A stretch of DNA of 64,000 bases, taken from assembly GCA_963682055.1 (NCBI GenBank), contig OY821748.1:27182661-27246660 (forward strand), in the 5' to 3' direction. The notes under the pieces were generated by a model. The model was not told the origin of the DNA. It made no database searches and saw nothing but the letters and a program-made list of their open reading frames with translations. A program made the translations under genes and the position numbers. Positions 59,678 to 64,000 of this stretch are shown piece after piece. This DNA comes from Primula veris. Its lineage: Eukaryota > Streptophyta > Magnoliopsida > Ericales > Primulaceae. How positions within the stretch are numbered: the first letter of the stretch is position 1; every line of letters starts with the position of its first letter.

Positions 59678-62600
59678 ATGTCCGAAAAAGAGGGTGCCAG
59701 CAACAGTGCAGCTGCTGAAAGAGCAAGAAAAGGGAAAGGGACAATGAACCCAGATGATGAACAAAAAGAAGAAGAGGAGAAAACACCGAAGGTTAGCGAT
59801 GAGATTATGTCCATGTATTATACGACGTTGGATGGGCAAGGAGATGGCGAAGCAGTGGATTTCGATGAATTCTTAAAGGGGCAGCAACAGATTCTGGATA
59901 ACATCGCACACGCCAAGAATGCGGCTCAGGATCTCCAAATAGCGTAAGTTTTCGTTGCTGTTTATTGCTTTCTATGACTTTCTTCACCAAAAAATGAGGT
60001 TCTTCTTCATTTATACTCCATGAACATGTTTAATTTGACCTGATCAGAACGGTAATGTATAGGCCCTTGTTATATTTGCTGTATATCTGATAACATTGCA
60101 CATGTGAAATAATTTTTCCGTTTTCCGGGCCAATATAGAAGTTAGAAGTAGCTAACTGGTTATACTGATATTCTGAAGTTTTAAATTATGCATAATAATA
60201 TCACCCATTACATGGTGTTTCCTAGGAAAAATAAGGCGTTAAAAGGCGTGTTATGAATCGTTTCCAATAATGAATAAACTGTGCCTTGTAAATGGGAAAA
60301 ACTGATGTTACTTGGTGTTGTTTGGAACAAATGGAAAACAATTGTTTTTAGAACCCTTTTCATCAATAACTTACAGAATCGAGCAAACTTACCGTTTCAG
60401 AAGCAGGTCTTAAATCATTGTTTCGATCTGAGAATTTTCCCTTTTATTAACTGCACAATAAGTTTGCAGAAATTTTATTGACAATTTAACGTTTGGTTCG
60501 AAAACAAGATCCTTAAACAACCCTATATTCTGGTTCAGAAATTACAAAAAGGGTAAATTTGGACCGTTTCTTTCTTTAATTCTCTTTACCAAGAAACCAT
60601 TTCTTGAGGTTCTTCTTCACTGATATGTGATGAACATGTTTAATTCCACCTGATCAGATCATTAATGCATACACCCTTGTTATATTTGTTGTAACATTGC
60701 ACATGTGAAATAAAATTTTCCGTTTTCTGGGGAAAGGTAGAATTTAGACGTCACTAACTAGCTGTACAGATTTTCTGAAATTTTAAATTATGTTTTATAA
60801 TTTCACCAATTACATGGCATTTTCTGGGGAAAATAAGGCTTAAAAAGATGTCTTATGAACAGTTTCCAATAATGAATAAACTGTGTTTTGTAAATGAAAG
60901 AATCTTATGTTACTTGGCTTTGTTCGGAACAAATGGAAAACAATTCTTTTTAGAACCCTTTTCAACTATAAGTTACATGATCGAGCAAACTTACCGTTTC
61001 AAAAGCAGGTCTTGAATCATTGTACCGATCTGAGAATTTTGCCATCTGCAGAATAAGTTTACAGAAATATTGTTGACGATCCAACGTTTGGTTCAAAACT
61101 TAGATCCTTAATTTAAACTACCCTATATTCTGGTTCAGAAATCACAAAAAGGGTAAACTTGAACCGTTTCTTTCTTTGATTCTTTTTACCAAGAAATCAT
61201 TTCTTGAAAGTCTCCTTCACTGATATAACATGAACACACTTAAATGCACCTTTTAGATCATTATGCATACACCCAAATCAAAAAAGTTGTATTATCTGAT
61301 AACATTGCAGATGAGGAACTGTTATCATATATACAAATTATTTGCACAGTTTTTTAAATTTTCAGTACAAAGTACATTACAGGGTCTACTAGAATACGGT
61401 GGTTTGGAAATATAAAGTATTTGGGATGTTGGATTAAGATTATTTCCGAATAACGAATAAACTATGCATAGAAAATGGGGAAAAATTTTGTTACATACTG
61501 TTTTCTAGAGGATTAAAATGGAAACAATTTTAAAAAAAAACTTGTTTTAAGTTACAGAAACAAGCGTACTCACCTTTTTAGAATCGTCCTTAAATCTTTG
61601 CTCCGACCTGAGTCTCTGACAGTTTCTGTTATCTGATGATGATACCTGCTGAACAATTTTACAGAATGTATGTTAACATTCAGTTCAAAAATTGAATCCC
61701 CGAAAAGTAATGGTGTAGATGCAGTTTAAGGGGTAAACAATTGACAATGCTCAGATTATGTACATAAGTTTTTATTGTAAAATAGCATTATTTACATTAC
61801 TCAACAAATTACATACTTATCGGGAAGATGATATTGCAGTGATTCATCCAAAGAAGATTCTGACGGGAACACACAAATTGAAGATTACGATACCGATTCC
61901 TCAGATTCGGATGCTAACGAAGAAGACATCGAACCAGAAAATATCGAACCAGTTGAACAGGTCATCTTCGAACTCCAAATCTCAGAAGGACCCCGCCTCG
62001 TCATCCCTTACATAATGGCGTCAGATTACTTCCCTCCTTTAGTGATGATGACTCCCAATGCCGAAGAGACCCTATACCTTATCGATCCTCGTGGGAAAAG
62101 GTGGAAAATGACACTCATTTACGACAGCAATGCCAACACTTATATAATCACCAACGGGCTGAACGCCTATACTGAACACAACTACTTAGTCCCGCGTGAT
62201 TCGATTCGAGTCTATGTGCCCATACCTCAACCAGACGTAAAAGACTTTTATATAAACCATCAGAAGAATCGTGGCCCTGGCGGTGAATTACTTCAGACCC
62301 TGTTCGAGGTGCGGGTCTCTCGTACCAACAGGCTACGCATCCTATGTGACCTGGCGGTGAATCACTTCATACCCATGGATGCCCCTAAACCACCTCACCA
62401 TCTGAATGAGTTCATTCTCCGCATCACGGACTACCGTGATAAAAAATGGGAGTGGAAATACGTAGTTTTTGATGATGAAGAATCATATATTATCATTCGG
62501 GGCTGGGACAAGTATGCAGCTCATCACCGTTTGATTCATAACGATAGGCTTCGGTTCTTCAAGAATTTTTACCCTACCGCAGGTGCAAATAGTTTTATTG

Positions 62601-63064
62601 TCCATCACGAATTGAGACGAAGAGTAAGATCTCTTAACTTGGGTCGTGTTCAGAAGGAGAAGCTTTACGAAGAGCTGTGTTTAACGGAGGCTGATGTAGG
62701 GTATTGGAGATTGGAGATGAATGGTTTCGAATTACCGTCGGCTCAATGGCGTAACAAGGAAATGGTGAAATTGACAGACTGGAAGAACAAAGACTGGTAC
62801 GTGATAATGGTTTACCAGAGGAACTCTTCAAAGAAATATATGATTTTGGATGGATGGGGGGATATTGTAAGGGAGCATAATTTGGAAGCTGGGGATTTGA
62901 TGAGTATTTATGAGCCATTTAATGGTGGTGATCATGATTTGCACTTTGTGATAGAATTTGTCAAAAAGAGGAAGAGGAAGGAGCCAGAGAAAAAGGAGGA
63001 TAGTGGCTCAGGAAAACCCGATGATGGTACAGGGCCGGTAGAAAAGATTCCTAAGCTTGGTTAA
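59678..63064 (+). CDS. B3-like DNA-binding protein, three B3 domains (type I copy C)
   Basis: Exon 1 is 59678-59943 (GC|GTAAGT donor) and exon 2 is 61840-63064 (TATTGCAG acceptor). Lengths of 266 and 1225 nt give 496 aa in frame. The ATG at 59678 matches the start in A and B; a TTG 27 bases upstream is in frame but is not a likely plant start. The order is an Ala/Glu leader, an acidic linker longer than in A (DSSKEDSDGNTQIEDYD...), then three B3-like domains from about residue 131, with EGPRLVIPYIM opening the first. The tail is KKRKRKEPEKKE and ends IPKLG. No defects are seen. It is divergent from gene F, about 1.4 kb apart. Nuclear DNA binding is inferred from family. Confidence 0.8.
60150..61700 (+). 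repeat. Intron 1 of copy C: about three tandem ~600-bp units
   Basis: The block read here as CGAGCAAACTTACCGTTTC followed by AAGCAGGTCTT recurs near 60380 and 60985, and a more diverged copy (CTCACCTTTTTAGAATCG) near 61570. These are the reverse complement of the units in the intron of copy A, which has four. Confidence 0.7.
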
Positions 63065-64000
63065 AGTACTGCCTGGGGTATATGGCATAAAAAAGTCCTG
63101 ATTGTTTGAGGTAAATGCTGATATCTGGAAAAGAGGCTATGGTGACTTGTGCATACCTTAGTTCTATCATTTTTTTTTACTTTTAAGCAGCTAAAAACTT
63201 TGTCGATACCTTTGTGAGGATTACAGAAAAAACATTTGCTCACATTTTGTAATGGTAGGCTTATTATACAAGTCCAAGATTAGGTGGAATAACGATAAAT
63301 ATGAATAATTTCTTTCTTGATTTCTGGTTCAAGTAATGTATTCTTCTGAAATGATATACTATTGAATGCAAATGTTTGCTTGTTATGTCTTCTCCTTCGA
63401 AGATACAAAAGCAAGATTAGAATATGCATAAACTATGTAGGATCTCTAACTACGGTAAATATAATATAATGCAACTAGCAGCGAGAGACGGGGTAAAAAA
63501 AAGCTATGAGGATAACTACTCTTGTCCTTATGTAGTGATTATACTGCTCTTATTTGTTTCTTTTTAGATTTGTTAAAAGCAAGTCAGTACTCAACTCCTA
63601 ACAACCTGGTTTAATGGATTTGAGAACAAAACAAACAAGTCTACAAAACAAGCAATATGGAACCACCCCTAACTTGGCACTGGCAATATTTTTTCATTTT
63701 GAAAAATTGGCAACGTGGTAGTGCGAGGATGAGATGTATAATGCTCAAAATACCATTATATAGGGAAAGGTCATTTAACAAAATACACATAACCAGTAGC
63801 TAAATTTGTTAGCATCAATGGAGGAGTTAGCATCACCCCCATGTTATAGAAACCGTTTCTTTTTAACATTTAACATAATATAACAGATTTTAGCATTTCA
63901 TCACCCCGATAATGATAAAAAAAAAAAAAACATGGAATTCAGCCCCTGCCTTTATAGCGGAATTCTAAAAATCACAGTAACTGACTAACTGACTGCAATT
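63065..64000. other. 3' flank of copy C
   Basis: Bases to about 63350 match the 3' flanks of A and B and probably contain the 3' untranslated region. Beyond about 63850 the sequence is outside the duplicated block and I see nothing in it. Confidence 0.5.

Larger units (their letters stand above)
59208..63850 (+). repeat. Segmental duplication, type I block, copy C (inverted)
   Basis: Reverse-complement match to 1445-6460 and 21626-26550, covering promoter, both exons, intron and 3' flank, and ending at GATGCTAACTCCTCCATTG read on the - strand near 63830. By eye it is closest to copy A, including the promoter-distal edge with GAATACATTTCCCC. Confidence 0.8.

Noticed and set aside
1..64000. 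CRISPR array, operon or prokaryotic defence system
   Set aside because: The repeats here have no unique spacers of uniform length, and all coding evidence is plant nuclear with introns.

Overview
This window reads as nuclear DNA of a flowering plant, most likely a eudicot. It is AT-rich, its genes have spliceosomal introns, it has plant Ty1/copia and Ty3/gypsy (chromovirus) LTR retrotransposons primed by initiator-Met tRNA, and its host genes are plant-specific B3-domain proteins. No ribosomal, tRNA or prokaryotic-type genes were found. The family or species cannot be fixed from the sequence alone.

Host genes. The core of the window is a divergent pair of B3-like DNA-binding genes present three times. 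The type I gene has two exons and about 480 aa with three B3-like domains: copy A (2152-5975, -), copy B (22127-26169, -) and copy C (59678-63064, +). The type II gene has six exons and 806 aa with five B3-like domains, and is complete only as copy F (51582-58286, -). D (18175-19965, +) keeps only its 5' exons and E (28542-29447, +) only parts of its 3' exons. A/D, B/E and C/F are the three divergent pairs, and C/F is inverted relative to the other two. All exon junctions in A, B, C and F join in frame at GT-AG sites. Type I duplicated blocks extend well beyond the coding exons (about 1445-6460, 21626-26550 and 59208-63850). An F-box/DUF295-like pseudogene lies at 48741-49217.

Mobile DNA. Between A and D, a solo LTR (9092-15135) is split by a complete gag-only copia-type element (9755-14503) with a perfect 5-bp target duplication. 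Between E and F sits a three-level nest. An old, truncated copia on the - strand (pieces at 32757-33254 and 47545-48740) was hit in its protease region by a copia on the + strand (33255-47539). That element was in turn hit in its gag zinc-knuckle region by a young gypsy chromovirus (34472-44114, -). Exact target duplications and LTR divergence agree with this order. Smaller relics include a Helitron-like insertion in the intron of copy B, a LINE reverse-transcriptase fragment, SINE-like pieces and LTR relics.

Unusual structure. A 17-bp satellite (20846-21303) is open in all six frames. A perfect 61-bp palindrome lies at 710-770. Related LTRs carry hairpin arrays at the same place but with different sequences. 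The first intron of F holds a long array of copies of the exon-1 end with its splice donor. Intron 1 of the type I genes is built of 450-600-bp tandem units whose number differs between copies.
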